From CALMEC01 sp964628685 (lineage in GTDB: Bacteria; Actinomycetota; Thermoleophilia; Miltoncostaeales; Miltoncostaeaceae): a stretch of DNA of 64,000 nucleotides. The first letter of the stretch is position 1. Each line of letters begins with the position of its first letter. The notes below the pieces were generated by a model. The model made no database searches. It saw only the letters and a list, made by a program, of their open reading frames with translations, and was not told the DNA's origin. A program made the translations under genes and the position numbers. Location of the stretch: NCBI GenBank assembly GCA_964628685.1, contig CAZVNM010000001.1:62001-126000 (forward strand), in the 5' to 3' direction. This document shows positions 7,330 through 16,646 of this stretch, one piece after another.

Positions 7330-9225
7330 CTACCCCTCGTCGGTGATGAGGGCGGCGAACTCGTCCACCGTCTTCGCCCCCACGTCACCGCCGTGGCGCG
7401 CGCGCACCGAGACCGTGCCGCCCTCGGCCTCCCGGTCGCCCACGATCGCCAGGTACGGCACCTTGGCCAGCTCACCGTCGCGGATCCGCCTGCCCACCGA
7501 CTCCGACCGCGCGTCCAGTTCGACCCGCACACCGGCCGCGTGCAGCCGGCGCTCGACCTCGGCCGCGGCATCGGCGTGCCGATCGGCGATGGGCAGCACC
7601 CGCGCCTGCACCGGCGCGAGCCACACCGGGAAGTCCCCGCCGGTGTTCTCGATGAGGATCCCCAGGAAGCGCTCGATCGACCCGGAGATGGCACGGTGCA
7701 GGATGACCGGCCGCTCCTCGGTGTCGTCGCTGGACGTGTAGGACAGGCCGAACTGCTCCGGCATGAAGAAGTCGAGCTGGCAGGTGCCGAGCTGCCAGGA
7801 GCGGCCCATCACGTCGGTCACCTGGAAGTCGATCTTGGGACCGTAGAAGGCGCCGTCGCCCTCCTTCAGCTCGTACTCGCGGCCCTCGAGCGCGTTTCGC
7901 AGCGCGGTCTCGCCGGCCTCCCACATCTCGTCGGTGCCGGCGGCCTTCTCGGGCCTGGTGGAGAGCATGAGCCGCACGTCGGTGAACCCGAACCGCGCGT
8001 AGAAGCGGTCGGTCAGGTCGAGGATGGCGCGCACCTCGTCCTGGATCTGGTCGACGCGGCAGAACACGTGCGCGTCGTCCTGGGTGAACGCCCGCACACG
8101 GAAGAGGCCGTGCAGCACGCCGGAGAGCTCGTGGCGGTGCACGTGGCCGAACTCGGCCAGGCGCAGCGGCAGTTCGCGGTAACTGCGCCGCCGGCTGCGA
8201 AACACCAGGCAGGCCCCCGGGCAGTTCATCGGCTTCACGGCGAAGCCCTGCCCGTCGACCTCCGTGAAGTACATGTTCTCCTTGTAGTGGTCCCAGTGAC
8301 CGCTCTGGTGCCAGAGCTTCTCGGAGAGGATCGTCGGCGTCTTGATCTCGTCGTAGTCCATCTGGTCGAGCTCGTCGCGCACGGCCTGCTGGATGCCGTT
8401 GACCACGACCATGCCCTTCGGCAGGAAGAACGGGAAGCCAGGCCCCGCCTCGTCGAAGTGGAAGAGCTCGAGCTCACGGCCGATGCGACGATGGTCGCGC
8501 CGGCGGGCCTCCTCAAGCCGCTCCAGGTGGGCGTCCAGCTCGGTGCGCGTGGGGAACGCGGTGGCGTAGACGCGCGTGAGCATGGGGTTCTTCTCGCTGC
8601 CGCGCCAGTAGGCGCCCGCCACCGACAGCAGCTTGACCGGGCCGATGCGGCCGGTGTCGTGCACGTGCGGACCGCGGCACAGGTCGACGAACTCGCGCTG
8701 ACGGTAGATCGAGACCTCGGTCTCGCCCTGACGCTCCAGCTCGTCCACCTGGTCGACCTTGTACGGCTGGTCCAGGTCGGTGAAGAACGCGCGCGCGTCG
8801 GCCATCGACATGACGGTCCGCTGGAACGGGGCCTTGGACTTGATGATGCGCTTCATCTCGGCCTCGATGGCCGGGAAGTCGTCCTCGGTGAGCGCCCGCG
8901 GCAGCTCGAAGTCGTAGTAGAAGCCGTCCTCGATGGGCGGGCCGAAACCGAACTTGGCCTCCGGGATGATCGCGAGCACCGCCTCGGCCATCACATGCGC
9001 CGCCGAATGGCGCATCGGGTAGAGGTAGTCGTCGCCGCTCTTGGACGTGACCACCGACACGCCGGCACCGTCGGTGACGGGCAGCGCCAGGTCCTGGATC
9101 TCACCGTCGACGAGGACGGCCACCGCCGCCTTGGCGAGACCGGGGCCGATCGCGGCGGCCACATCGTGGCCGGTGGCGCCCTCGGCCAGGTCGAGGCGGG
9201 CACCGTCAGGTAGGAGCACGTGCAT
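7330..9225 (-). CDS. thrS: Threonyl-tRNA synthetase
   Basis: A 631-residue class II aminoacyl-tRNA synthetase charging tRNA-Thr in the cytosol. The N-terminal TGS domain starts MHVLLPDGARLDLAEGATG. The editing domain carries RHSAAHVMAEAV. The catalytic core has HQSGHWDHYKENMYF, KPMNCPGACLVF and the RVRAFTQDDAHVFC motif 2 region. The C-terminal anticodon-binding domain begins near PVWLAPVQARVLPI. I chose the ATG at 9223–9225 over a TTG nine bases upstream because TGS homology starts there and the TTG lies directly on the only Shine-Dalgarno-like stretch. No T-box leader is visible, since the divergent gene begins 37 bp away. Confidence 0.96.
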   Translation of the reverse strand: MHVLLPDGARLDLAEGATGHDVAAAIGPGLAKAAVAVLVDGEIQDLALPVTDGAGVSVVTSKSGDDYLYPMRHSAAHVMAEAVLAIIPEAKFGFGPPIEDGFYYDFELPRALTEDDFPAIEAEMKRIIKSKAPFQRTVMSMADARAFFTDLDQPYKVDQVDELERQGETEVSIYRQREFVDLCRGPHVHDTGRIGPVKLLSVAGAYWRGSEKNPMLTRVYATAFPTRTELDAHLERLEEARRRDHRRIGRELELFHFDEAGPGFPFFLPKGMVVVNGIQQAVRDELDQMDYDEIKTPTILSEKLWHQSGHWDHYKENMYFTEVDGQGFAVKPMNCPGACLVFRSRRRSYRELPLRLAEFGHVHRHELSGVLHGLFRVRAFTQDDAHVFCRVDQIQDEVRAILDLTDRFYARFGFTDVRLMLSTRPEKAAGTDEMWEAGETALRNALEGREYELKEGDGAFYGPKIDFQVTDVMGRSWQLGTCQLDFFMPEQFGLSYTSSDDTEERPVILHRAISGSIERFLGILIENTGGDFPVWLAPVQARVLPIADRHADAAAEVERRLHAAGVRVELDARSESVGRRIRDGELAKVPYLAIVGDREAEGGTVSVRARHGGDVGAKTVDEFAALITDEG

Positions 9226-9262
9226 CGGTCGCAACCTACCAGCGACCTGTCAGGATCGACCC

Positions 9263-10045
9263 ATGGCCCGCAGGGACCGTGATCTTGCACAGAGCGCGCG
9301 GTTCGAGCTTCGGGTGGAGGGCGATCCGCCGACGGTCGTCAAGCGCGGCGACGCCGACCGCATCGCCCGCGAGGCCGTCGCCCTGAAGGAGATGGCGGCC
9401 ACCGACCTCGCCCCGCCACTCATCGGATCCGCCGACGGCGAGCTGCGCTCCGGACTCGTGGACGGCCGGCCACGCCGCATCGCCAGGCTGCGCGCCGCCG
9501 ATGCCGTCGCGCTCGGCCGGGCGGTCCGCCGCGTGCACGACCAGCGCCGCACCGCCACGGGCGGCCTGCACACGTGGACCCGCCGGGTGCGGTCGCTGCG
9601 CGCGTACGCCACCGGACGCATGCGCGACCTGCTGCCGCTGCCGGCCGACATCGCCGCGTGGGCCGAACCCGTCACGCGCTTCCGGCCGGTGCTGCCGGAC
9701 GATCCCCTGCCGTTTCGCATGCTGCACGGCGATCTGACCGAGCAGAACATCCTCTGGACGCCGGACCCGGTCCTCATCGACTGGGAGTTCTGGCGCATGG
9801 GCGACCCGGCGGAGGATCTGGCGAGCCTGATCGCCCTCAACACGGCGCCGCGGCGGGTGGCCGACGCGATCCTCACCGGTTACGGCCAGCCGGGGATGGA
9901 CGTGCGCGTCGAGGCGTGGCTCGCCCCGATCACGCTGGACGCCGGCATCTGGTACCTGCGGCAGGGCGACACGGCCACCGCCAACGAGCTGCTCACGCGC
10001 GCCCGTGCGCTCAGCGACGCTCGGCCAGCGCCACGAGGCGGCTGA
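9263..10045 (+). CDS. APH-like phosphotransferase (choline/aminoglycoside kinase fold)
   Basis: A 260-residue protein with the catalytic loop MLHGDLTEQNILW (Brenner-type HGDxxxxN) and the metal-binding LIDWEFWRMGDPAEDL of the aminoglycoside phosphotransferase/choline kinase superfamily. The N-lobe Lys is probably in PPTVVKRGDADRIAREA. The length matches short cytosolic members. The substrate cannot be read from sequence, and nothing nearby suggests drug resistance. The start is the ATG at 9263, divergent from thrS. The 3' end overlaps the convergent gene at 10011–10301 by 35 bp. Confidence 0.78.
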   Translation: MARRDRDLAQSARFELRVEGDPPTVVKRGDADRIAREAVALKEMAATDLAPPLIGSADGELRSGLVDGRPRRIARLRAADAVALGRAVRRVHDQRRTATGGLHTWTRRVRSLRAYATGRMRDLLPLPADIAAWAEPVTRFRPVLPDDPLPFRMLHGDLTEQNILWTPDPVLIDWEFWRMGDPAEDLASLIALNTAPRRVADAILTGYGQPGMDVRVEAWLAPITLDAGIWYLRQGDTATANELLTRARALSDARPAPRGG

Positions 10046-10301
10046 CCAGGGGCTCCGTGTGGGCGTCCAGGTCGTCGTCGGTGAGCGTGACGACCCGGCG
10101 TTCCGAGCCGCGCCGGAACTCGAGCCGGTAGGTCGCCACCTCCGGCATGTGATGGATACGTCGCCCCTCGAGCGGCGGCTCCGTACCCAGCCACGTGCGG
10201 ACGTCGTCGGCGTCGAGGGTGACGTCCGTGAACGTGCGCCGCAGGTCGAGGTGACCCCCGCCCTCGCGCGTGAACCGGATGTCCAGCCGTTCGTCCCTCA
10301 C
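10011..10301 (-). CDS. Hypothetical protein, 96 residues
   Basis: A soluble, charged alpha/beta protein I do not recognise. It contains alternating strand-like segments (LDIRFTREGGGHLDLRR, ATYRLEFRRGSERRVVTL) and no cysteine. The GTG start overlaps the TGA of the upstream membrane-protein gene as GTGA, so the two form a unit. The C-terminal 12 codons overlap the end of the convergent phosphotransferase gene. The tight coupling is the main reason to call it real. Confidence 0.6.
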   Translation of the reverse strand: MRDERLDIRFTREGGGHLDLRRTFTDVTLDADDVRTWLGTEPPLEGRRIHHMPEVATYRLEFRRGSERRVVTLTDDDLDAHTEPLVSRLVALAERR

Positions 10302-10804
10302 GACGCCGCACCCCCCGGACCCTCCCCGGGTGCGGAGGACCGCTCACGAATGGCGATGAGGTGCTGGTCGATCTGCAGCGCGACGGTGAGGGCGTCGACC
10401 TGCTGTGGGCCGTCCAGACGGTCGGCCACGTTCCACGCCTCCCGCGAGAGGTGCGCCAGGCGCGCCTCACGGTTGGGCATCCCGTCGGCCCGCGCCGCCC
10501 CGGCCCGCAGCGCCGCCAGGATCTCGACGACCTCGGGGTCGCTCCACTTGACCGGCTTGCCCGGCCATTCGGAGTTGCGGCGGATGAACGAGAAGAGCAG
10601 CAGGATGAGCGGGACCTTCAGCATCACGACGAAGATGCCCACCAGGATGCCGCGCCACATCGTGCTCTCGGTCCAGCGCGGGATGCCGATCAGCGCGGCG
10701 GGACCGAAGATCGCAAGGGGCACGAAGATCGCGAACAGCATCAGCGACCGCGAGCGGCGCGTGCGTCCACGAGAGTCGGGTACCAGTTGGCGCACGCGGA
10801 CCAT
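10298..10804 (-). CDS. Membrane protein with two transmembrane helices
   Basis: A 168-residue protein with an Arg-rich N-terminus (TRRSRS) and two hydrophobic helices (about residues 21–41 and 50–72, the second reading ILVGIFVVMLKVPLILLLFS), followed by a cytosolic helical domain of about 90 residues. The ATG at 10802–10804 is preferred to the long upstream extension, which is Pro/Arg-rich and lacks any hydrophobic or conserved feature. It is unrecognised by family and coupled with the 96-residue gene downstream. Confidence 0.6.
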   Translation of the reverse strand: MVRVRQLVPDSRGRTRRSRSLMLFAIFVPLAIFGPAALIGIPRWTESTMWRGILVGIFVVMLKVPLILLLFSFIRRNSEWPGKPVKWSDPEVVEILAALRAGAARADGMPNREARLAHLSREAWNVADRLDGPQQVDALTVALQIDQHLIAIRERSSAPGEGPGGAAS

Positions 10805-11256
10805 ATTGACGCTCCCGGTCCGCGGTCGCAAGCGAGGCTGATCAGATCGAACGCCTCGCGCCCCGAGGGTGTGCGCCTCCCAGAACACACCCCCGGAGGG
10901 CCTCTCCATGCCGATGATGAAAGGGTCGTCGGTCACGGGACGCCACTTGGACGCGAGGGACGTCCACGGGCACAGCCCGTGGAGCACAGCGGTCACGACG
11001 GGGGGTGGAGTCACCGGGCGGAACGGATCTCCGGTCGGTGTCCCCCGAGGGACCGCGTGAACTGACGAAGTGGTGGTGTCCTCCTTGATCGACTGGGCCG
11101 CCGTCCTTGGCGGAGTGCCCTCCCTATCGGCAGCCGTTCGAGGATCCTGAAGGTTCCTGTCGCCGGATCGTCACCACCCACCCCCACGGGGTGCGCAGGT
11201 GGGTCGTCCGGCCGCGATGCCGCGGTGCCGCAACGCGACGGCTAGCCTGATCCTCC
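10805..11256. other. Divergent intergenic region, 452 bp
   Basis: Lies between a minus-strand membrane-protein gene and the plus-strand ABC exporter. I see no coding sequence, strong hairpin or recognisable operator. It must contain promoters for both sides, but no convincing −10/−35 pair can be read. Confidence 0.4.
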
Positions 11257-13065
11257 ATGCCCGCTGCCGAGACATCACCCCTGCGACGGCTGATCCGCTA
11301 CGCATCCCGCCACCGCCGGCGGATGTGGCTGGCGACCACGCTGACGGTGCTCAACAAGGTGTTCGACGTCGCCCCGGAGATCCTGATCGGCTTCGCGATC
11401 GACGTCGTCGTGCAGGACCAGAACTCGATGATCTCCCGGCTCACCGGCATCGAGGACCGCTGGGACCAGCTCATCCTGCTGGCGGTGGTCAACTTCGTGA
11501 TCTGGGTGCTGGAGTCCGCCAGCGAATACGGCTACTCGATCGTGTGGCGCAACCTGGCGCAGACCGTGGAGCACGAGGCGCGCATGGACGCCTACGCGCA
11601 CGTGCAGCGTCTGGAGCTGGGGTATTTCGAGGACGCCAGCACCGGTGGGCTCATGGCGGTGCTGAACGACGACGTCAACCAACTGGAGCGGTTTCTCGAC
11701 ACCGGCGCCAAGGACATCATCCAGACGCTCGTCAACGTGGTGGTGGTCGGCATCGTGTTCACGATCATCTCGCCGCTCCTGGCGCTCCTCGCCTTCGCAC
11801 CCATCCCGATCATCCTCATCGGATCGTTCCGCTATCAGCGACGGCTCGAGCCGCGCTACGCGGTCGTCCGCCGGCGGGTGGCCGAACTCTCGGGGTCGCT
11901 GGCCAACAACCTGGGCGGCATCGCGACCATCAAGGCGTTCACCACCGAGGATCGCGAGGTGGCGCGCATCGGCGGCGAGTCGGACGCATATCGGCTGGCC
12001 AACCGCGACGCCATCCGGCTGTCGTCGGCGTTCGTGCCGCTCATCCGCATGGCGATCCTGGCGGGCTTCACCTTCACGCTGCTGATCGGCGGCCACATGG
12101 CCCTCAACGGATCGCTCGAGGTCGGGCTCTACTCGGTGCTCGTCTTCATGACCCAGCGTCTGCTGTGGCCGCTCACCCGCCTGGGCGAGACCTTCGACCT
12201 CTACCAGCGGGCCATGGCCTCCACCCGGCGCATCCTCGACCTCATGGCCATCCCGCCGACCATCGTGCCGGGCACCGCGCACCTGCCCACCCCGCCGCGC
12301 GGCGAGGTGGAGTTCCGCGACGTGCGCTTCGCCTACGCCTCCGGCGAGGAGGTGCTGCACGGCATCGACCTCGTCGTCCCCGCGGGCGAGACCCACGCGG
12401 TGGTGGGCTCCACCGGCGCCGGCAAGAGCACGATCGTGAAGCTCCTCCTGCGCTTCTACGACACCACCGGCGGACGGGTGCTGGTGGACGGCGTCGACGT
12501 GCGCGACCTGGCGTTCACCGAGCTTCGCGGTGCGATGGGCCTGGTGAGCCAGGACGTGTTCATGTTCGACGGCACCGTCGCCGAGAACATCGCCTACGGG
12601 CGTCCCGACGCCCCCATCGAGGAGATCCGCCGCGCCGCCGGCCTCGCGCAGGCGGACGCGTTCATCGAGCGTCTGCCCGACGGGTACGACACCGTGGTGG
12701 GCGAACGCGGCCAGAAGCTCTCGGGCGGTCAGCGCCAGCGTCTGTCGATCGCCCGCGCCATCCTGCGCGACCCGGCCATCCTCATCCTGGACGAGGCCAC
12801 CTCCGCGGTCGACAACGAGACCGAGGCGGCCATCCAGGACTCCATGGAGTTCGTGGCCGAGGGGCGCACCACCATCGTCATCGCCCACCGCCTGAGCACC
12901 GTTCGCAGCGCCCACCGCATCCACGTGCTGGAGGCGGGGCGCATTGTCGAGGCCGGCACCCATGAGGAGCTGGTGGAGCTGGGCGGCCTCTACGCGGCGT
13001 TCTGGCGGGTGCAGACCGGTGAGGCCCTGGCCGCGCACCGGCGGGCGGCAGACGGGTTCCGATGA
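11257..13065 (+). CDS. ABC exporter half-transporter (fused TMD–NBD)
   Basis: A 602-residue type IV ABC exporter with an N-terminal six-helix transmembrane domain (about residues 15–310) and a C-terminal ATPase. The NBD shows Walker A GSTGAGKST, Q-loop VSQDVFMFDGTV, signature LSGGQRQRL, Walker B ILILDEATS and H-loop IAHRLSTV. The length is that of a homodimer-forming half transporter of the MsbA/lipid–drug type. The ATG at 11257 is followed directly by a basic leader. No partner half-transporter lies next to it. The substrate is unknown; lipid or drug export is the family default. Confidence 0.92.
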   Translation: MPAAETSPLRRLIRYASRHRRRMWLATTLTVLNKVFDVAPEILIGFAIDVVVQDQNSMISRLTGIEDRWDQLILLAVVNFVIWVLESASEYGYSIVWRNLAQTVEHEARMDAYAHVQRLELGYFEDASTGGLMAVLNDDVNQLERFLDTGAKDIIQTLVNVVVVGIVFTIISPLLALLAFAPIPIILIGSFRYQRRLEPRYAVVRRRVAELSGSLANNLGGIATIKAFTTEDREVARIGGESDAYRLANRDAIRLSSAFVPLIRMAILAGFTFTLLIGGHMALNGSLEVGLYSVLVFMTQRLLWPLTRLGETFDLYQRAMASTRRILDLMAIPPTIVPGTAHLPTPPRGEVEFRDVRFAYASGEEVLHGIDLVVPAGETHAVVGSTGAGKSTIVKLLLRFYDTTGGRVLVDGVDVRDLAFTELRGAMGLVSQDVFMFDGTVAENIAYGRPDAPIEEIRRAAGLAQADAFIERLPDGYDTVVGERGQKLSGGQRQRLSIARAILRDPAILILDEATSAVDNETEAAIQDSMEFVAEGRTTIVIAHRLSTVRSAHRIHVLEAGRIVEAGTHEELVELGGLYAAFWRVQTGEALAAHRRAADGFR

Positions 13066-13109
13066 GCACCGGACCGGCATCCGGTCCCCACGCCTGAGAG
13101 GAGGCACGA

Positions 13110-13445
13110 GTGCACACGCTGCGCTCCATCGTCCTGTTCGTCCTCGCCGCGCTGGCCGAGATCGGGGGTGCGTGGCTGGTCTGGCAGGGGGTCCGGGAGG
13201 ACCGGGGCCTCGCGTGGATCGGTGCCGGCGTCATCGCCCTTGGCTGCTACGGGTTCATCGCCACCCTCCAGCCCGACGCCAACTTCGGCCGCATCCTCGC
13301 CGCCTACGGCGGGGTGTTCGTCGCGGGGTCCCTGGCGTGGGGCATGGCGGTGGACGGGTTCATCCCCGACCGCTGGGACGTGATCGGTGCGCTCGTGTGC
13401 CTCGCGGGTGTCGCGATCATCATGTACGCGCCGCGCGGCGTCTGA
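13110..13445 (+). CDS. UPF0060/YnfA-family small membrane protein
   Basis: A 111-residue protein with four predicted helices and the UPF0060 signature AALAEIGGAWLVWQGVREDR near the start, GYGFIATLQPDANFGRI-like text in the middle (here CYGFIATLQPDANFGRILAA) and WGMAVDGFIPDRWDVIGA towards the end. The family resembles small multidrug resistance proteins but its substrate is undefined. The GTG at 13110 follows GAGAGGAGGC. It lies 44 bp behind the ABC exporter and could share its transcript. Confidence 0.9.
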   Translation: MHTLRSIVLFVLAALAEIGGAWLVWQGVREDRGLAWIGAGVIALGCYGFIATLQPDANFGRILAAYGGVFVAGSLAWGMAVDGFIPDRWDVIGALVCLAGVAIIMYAPRGV

Positions 13446-13448
13446 GCG

Positions 13449-13613
13449 TCAGCGGCTCCTGCCGGCCGCCCGCCCGGCGTGTGCGGCGCTGAGGTCGATC
13501 GCCACGGCCAGGATCAGGCTTCCCGCCCAGATGTTGACCGGATCGAACAGCAGCGGCTCCCTGCCGCCGGTGAAGTTGGCGATGGCCCAGATGATGAACC
13601 AGAAGATCGTCAT
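13449..13613 (-). CDS. Small hydrophobic protein, 54 residues
   Basis: Two hydrophobic stretches, TIFWFIIWAIANFTGG and NIWAGSLILAVAIDLSA, separated by REPLLFDPV. The ATG at 13611–13613 follows a GGGAGGG on the minus strand at good spacing, and this is the reason to prefer it over the longer Arg-rich extension. The stop lies four bases from the convergent ynfA-like gene. I do not recognise a family. Confidence 0.5.
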   Translation of the reverse strand: MTIFWFIIWAIANFTGGREPLLFDPVNIWAGSLILAVAIDLSAAHAGRAAGRSR

Positions 13614-13863
13614 GGGAGCCCTCCCGGGCGCGGTGTGCGGTGGATGCCCAGTGTGGCCGGTCCACACCGGGGGCGTGCCGATCGTCACCGCCTCGACTCG
13701 ACGACGCAGCCGCCGAACGTACGCGGCCGCCCGCGCCGCGGATCGCGTTTGCCGTCGGGAGCGCGCGACACACACCGGGGCCGGCATGCGGCGGCCGGGG
13801 GTCGCGGGGGTACCGATCGCGCGGCCGGTCGGCGCGACGGGCGCCGGCCGGCCGCGTGTGGGA

Positions 13864-14070
13864 TCAGTCCTCCAGGACGAACGTGACCTTCATGTTCACC
13901 TGGTACTCGGCGACGCCACCCTTGTCGTCCAGCTTGAGGTACTGCTCCTTCACCCACGCGCCCTTCACGTTGCGAAGGGTCTTGGTCGCGCGCGCGATGC
14001 CCACCTGGATCGCGTCCTCGAAGCTTTTCGTCGAGATGGCGCTGATCTCTTCAACCTTGGCGACTGACAT
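13864..14070 (-). CDS. Dodecin
   Basis: A 68-residue dodecin, forming a hollow dodecamer that binds flavins or CoA in the cytosol. The family pattern is intact: MSVAKVEEISAISTKSFEDA, GIARATKTLRNVKGAWVKEQ with the flavin-stacking Trp, and EYQVNMKVTFVLE at the end. The ATG at 14068–14070 has AGGAG at the right distance. It is a single gene, divergent from the alpha/beta hydrolase. Confidence 0.93.
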   Translation of the reverse strand: MSVAKVEEISAISTKSFEDAIQVGIARATKTLRNVKGAWVKEQYLKLDDKGGVAEYQVNMKVTFVLED

Positions 14071-14175
14071 GTGTTGCTCCTGTGGTCGTTCTGGGCCCTC
14101 GGGCCCGGGCACTTCCACCCTACCCGGGACGGCGCCACCGAAAACGACGCCGCGTGAACTGCTTTCATTCATCGG

Positions 14176-15060
14176 ATGCTCGACGGATTCCGCAACGAGG
14201 TGATCGACGCCGACGGCGTCCACATCTGCGCATCGGTCGCGGGGGAGGGTCCACCGCTCCTGCTGCTTCACGGCTACCCGCAGACGCGCTGGATGTGGCG
14301 GCACGTCGCGCCGGCGCTGGCGGAGCAATACACGGTGGTCGCCACCGACCTGCGCGGATACGGACAGAGCGACGCACCCGGCGGCCCCGACGACGGATCG
14401 GCGTACTCCAAGCGTCTGATGGCCGCCGACCAGGTGACGGTGATGGAGCGTTTGGGGTTCGCACGGTTCGCGGTGGCCGGGCACGACCGCGGGGCGCGGG
14501 TCGCCCACCGGATGTGCCTGGACCATCCCGATCGCGTCGTCGCCGCCGCCGTCATCGACATCGTGCCGACGCTCTTCCTCTTCGAGCACACCGATCGGGC
14601 GTTCGCGAGCGCCTACTACCACTGGTTCTTCCTGAGCCAGCGACCGCCGCTTCCGGAGCGGTTGATCGGGGCCGACCCCCGATCGTTCCTGCACATCACG
14701 CTGGAGCGCTGGAGCGGCCCCGACTTCGTGTTCGACGCCGACAGCTTCGAGCACTACGTGCAGGCGTTCGGCGCCGACACCATCCGCGCGAGCTGCGACG
14801 ACTACCGCGCGGCCGCCGGCATCGACCTGGAGCACGACGCCGAGGATCGCGCACGTCGCATCCGCTGCCCGCTGCTCGTGATGTGGGGCGAACAGGGCGC
14901 CATGCATCGTCTGTACGACGTGCCGGAGACCTGGTCCGCCCACGCCGAGCAGATCACCGCCCGCTCCGCACCGTGCGGGCATTTCGTCCCGGAGGAGGCG
15001 CCGCGGGAGACCCTGGCGGCCATCCTCGAGCATCTGGAGGAGATCACGCCATGGGGATGA
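14176..15060 (+). CDS. Alpha/beta hydrolase, fluoroacetate dehalogenase-like
   Basis: A 294-residue alpha/beta-fold hydrolase with an Asp nucleophile: AGHDRGARVAHR places Asp104 in the elbow, as in haloacetate dehalogenases and epoxide hydrolases. The oxyanion region is LHGYPQTRWMW, the RGYGQSDAP and YSKRLMAADQ motifs follow, and the base His is about residue 269 (CGHFVPEEAP). YYHWFFLSQ in the cap is typical of the fluoroacetate dehalogenase branch. Substrate remains inference. Its last ten bases overlap the amidase gene. Confidence 0.85.
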   Translation: MLDGFRNEVIDADGVHICASVAGEGPPLLLLHGYPQTRWMWRHVAPALAEQYTVVATDLRGYGQSDAPGGPDDGSAYSKRLMAADQVTVMERLGFARFAVAGHDRGARVAHRMCLDHPDRVVAAAVIDIVPTLFLFEHTDRAFASAYYHWFFLSQRPPLPERLIGADPRSFLHITLERWSGPDFVFDADSFEHYVQAFGADTIRASCDDYRAAAGIDLEHDAEDRARRIRCPLLVMWGEQGAMHRLYDVPETWSAHAEQITARSAPCGHFVPEEAPRETLAAILEHLEEITPWG

Positions 15061-15764
15061 TCGGACTGGTCGCGGCGGCCGCGGTGCTCCCGGGAGCGAT
15101 GCACGCGTCCCCACCGCCCATCGTCTACGTGCAGGCCGGACACCAGAGCCCCGGCGAACCCGGGTACCTGGCGCAGACCGGCGCCGCCGGTGAGCAGGCG
15201 TTCACCATCCGCGTCTCGGCGGCGGTGGAGAAGCGGCTGCGCGCCGCCGGCGTGGACGCCCGCCACACGCCGGCACGGGTCACCCCGCTCGCGGCCCCCG
15301 CGGCGGTGTTCGTGTCGATCCACCACGACACACCCGAGGGCCGGGCGGCGGTGGGACACGCCATCAGCGGCACGGGCGAGAACTGGTACCGGGGGCAGGG
15401 CACCGGCACCCCGAGGTCCACCCCCTACCCCGACAGTGCACCCCACCGCACCCCGACGGTCGTGTCGCGCACCGTCGAGCTGCGCTCGGCGCGGCTGGCG
15501 CGGCGCGTGGCGAGCCGGTACGGCGCGGTCTTCACCCGCGCCAACGGCGCCCGCAGCGGGCCGGTGCGGCTCGAGACCCGCAACGGCAACCGCCGGATGA
15601 TGCGCTTCTACGGCTACTACCGCACGAACGCGGACGCTCGGATCCTGGTCGAGGCCGGCGCCGCGGGCACCGATGCGCGGATGCTGCGTCGCACCGATCT
15701 GATCGCGGCGGCGATCAGCCGCGGCATCGTCGACCATCTGCGCGCCGAGGGCCGGTTGCCCTGA
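15051..15764 (+). CDS. Secreted N-acetylmuramoyl-L-alanine amidase-like protein
   Basis: A 237-residue protein with a signal peptide (MGMIGLVAAAAVLPGAMHAS). The mature part fits an amidase_3-type zinc fold: VQAGHQSPGEPG supplies the first His, GEQ may supply Glu, VSIHHDTPEG the second His, and ILVEAGAAGTDA the late catalytic Glu. It would cleave the bond between MurNAc and the stem peptide outside the membrane. The ATG at 15051 overlaps the end of the hydrolase gene, so the two are coupled although their functions differ. Confidence 0.78.
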   Translation: MGMIGLVAAAAVLPGAMHASPPPIVYVQAGHQSPGEPGYLAQTGAAGEQAFTIRVSAAVEKRLRAAGVDARHTPARVTPLAAPAAVFVSIHHDTPEGRAAVGHAISGTGENWYRGQGTGTPRSTPYPDSAPHRTPTVVSRTVELRSARLARRVASRYGAVFTRANGARSGPVRLETRNGNRRMMRFYGYYRTNADARILVEAGAAGTDARMLRRTDLIAAAISRGIVDHLRAEGRLP

Positions 15765-15830
15765 CGCGAGGTCACGCGGTGATCGTGGCGCCCGCATCCG
15801 GGGATGCGGCCGCCGAACCGCGGTGCGCCC

Positions 15831-16319
15831 TCACCCGTCGGCGGGGATGAACTCCAACTCGGTGCTGATGTCGAGTGCCGCCCCCAGGGAGCGGGCCACG
15901 CCGCATGCGGCGACGTGGTGGGTGTGGGCGCGCTCGGCGGCGTCGCGCCGGGCGCTCGGAGCGACCAGCCGGTAGCGGACCCTGATCCGGTGCATGATCA
16001 TCACCCCGGCGTCGTCGATCTCGAGGTCCGCCTCACCGTGCGCGGTCAGGCGATCCCCGGTCGGGTCGATGTCCCGCACACTGAGTGCCTTGCCCAGGGT
16101 TCCGGTGAGACACGCGGTGAGCGCCCCCAGCACGTGGTCGAACGTGCCGGCGTGCTCCTGATGCGGCCCCTCGGCCGGCATCTCGTAGAACGCCGCCTGG
16201 AAGGTCGGCACACCGTAGGCCGCCGTCTCCCCCGTCGTCGCGAAGCGCGCATGGCGCACCGGCGGACGCTCACGCAGCACGTCGACGTGGATGGTCCCGA
16301 TCTGGTGCGGCTCGGCCAT
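15831..16319 (-). CDS. OsmC/Ohr-family protein
   Basis: A 162-residue OsmC-like protein. Two cysteines expected of the thiol peroxidase pair are present: LGALTACLTGTLGKAL (first helix) and HHVAACGVARSLGAAL (second). The family reduces organic hydroperoxides or handles reactive sulfur, as a dimer in the cytosol. The ATG at 16317–16319 gives a normal length. No OhrR-type regulator is adjacent. Confidence 0.85.
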   Translation of the reverse strand: MAEPHQIGTIHVDVLRERPPVRHARFATTGETAAYGVPTFQAAFYEMPAEGPHQEHAGTFDHVLGALTACLTGTLGKALSVRDIDPTGDRLTAHGEADLEIDDAGVMIMHRIRVRYRLVAPSARRDAAERAHTHHVAACGVARSLGAALDISTELEFIPADG

Positions 16320-16605
16320 GGCGTCTCCTCGGTTCGGTCGTCACCGAATCCTCGCGCACACACCCATCATCCATCCGTGGGACCCATCACAGCGGGTCGC
16401 ACCGGATCGCGCACCGTACACCCGGACCACGGCGTGGATCCACGACCCGTTGCGGGGATGACCGGTCCGCACGATGCGCCGGTCCTCGGCCGGACGGGCC
16501 GGTACGACCGGCGCATGACGCGCGGTTCGTTGTCGTCTGCCCTCACGGGCAGCCTGCCTTGGAGGGGCCGCACACCGGTGCGGATGACCCCGTGTCGAGC
16601 ACCTG

Positions 16606-16640
16606 CGGCGTGGGACGGACGGGTTGTCCGCCCCACGCCG
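16606..16640 (-). terminator. Hairpin downstream of hup
   Basis: A 14-bp stem with one A·C mismatch (16606–16620 with 16626–16640) starts 7 bp after the HU stop codon. No T-run follows on the minus strand, so it may be a terminator lacking a U-tract or an mRNA-stabilising hairpin. The rest of 16320–16646 holds no gene I can support. Confidence 0.5.
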
Positions 16641-16646
16641 GGGTGG

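Noticed and set aside
9226..9262. Possible T-box leader for thrS
   Set aside because: Only 37 bp separate thrS from the divergent gene, too short for a T-box.
13864..15114. Long minus-strand frame ending in dodecin
   Set aside because: Only the last 68 codons, after a ribosome site, match dodecin. The rest is the complement of the hydrolase gene.
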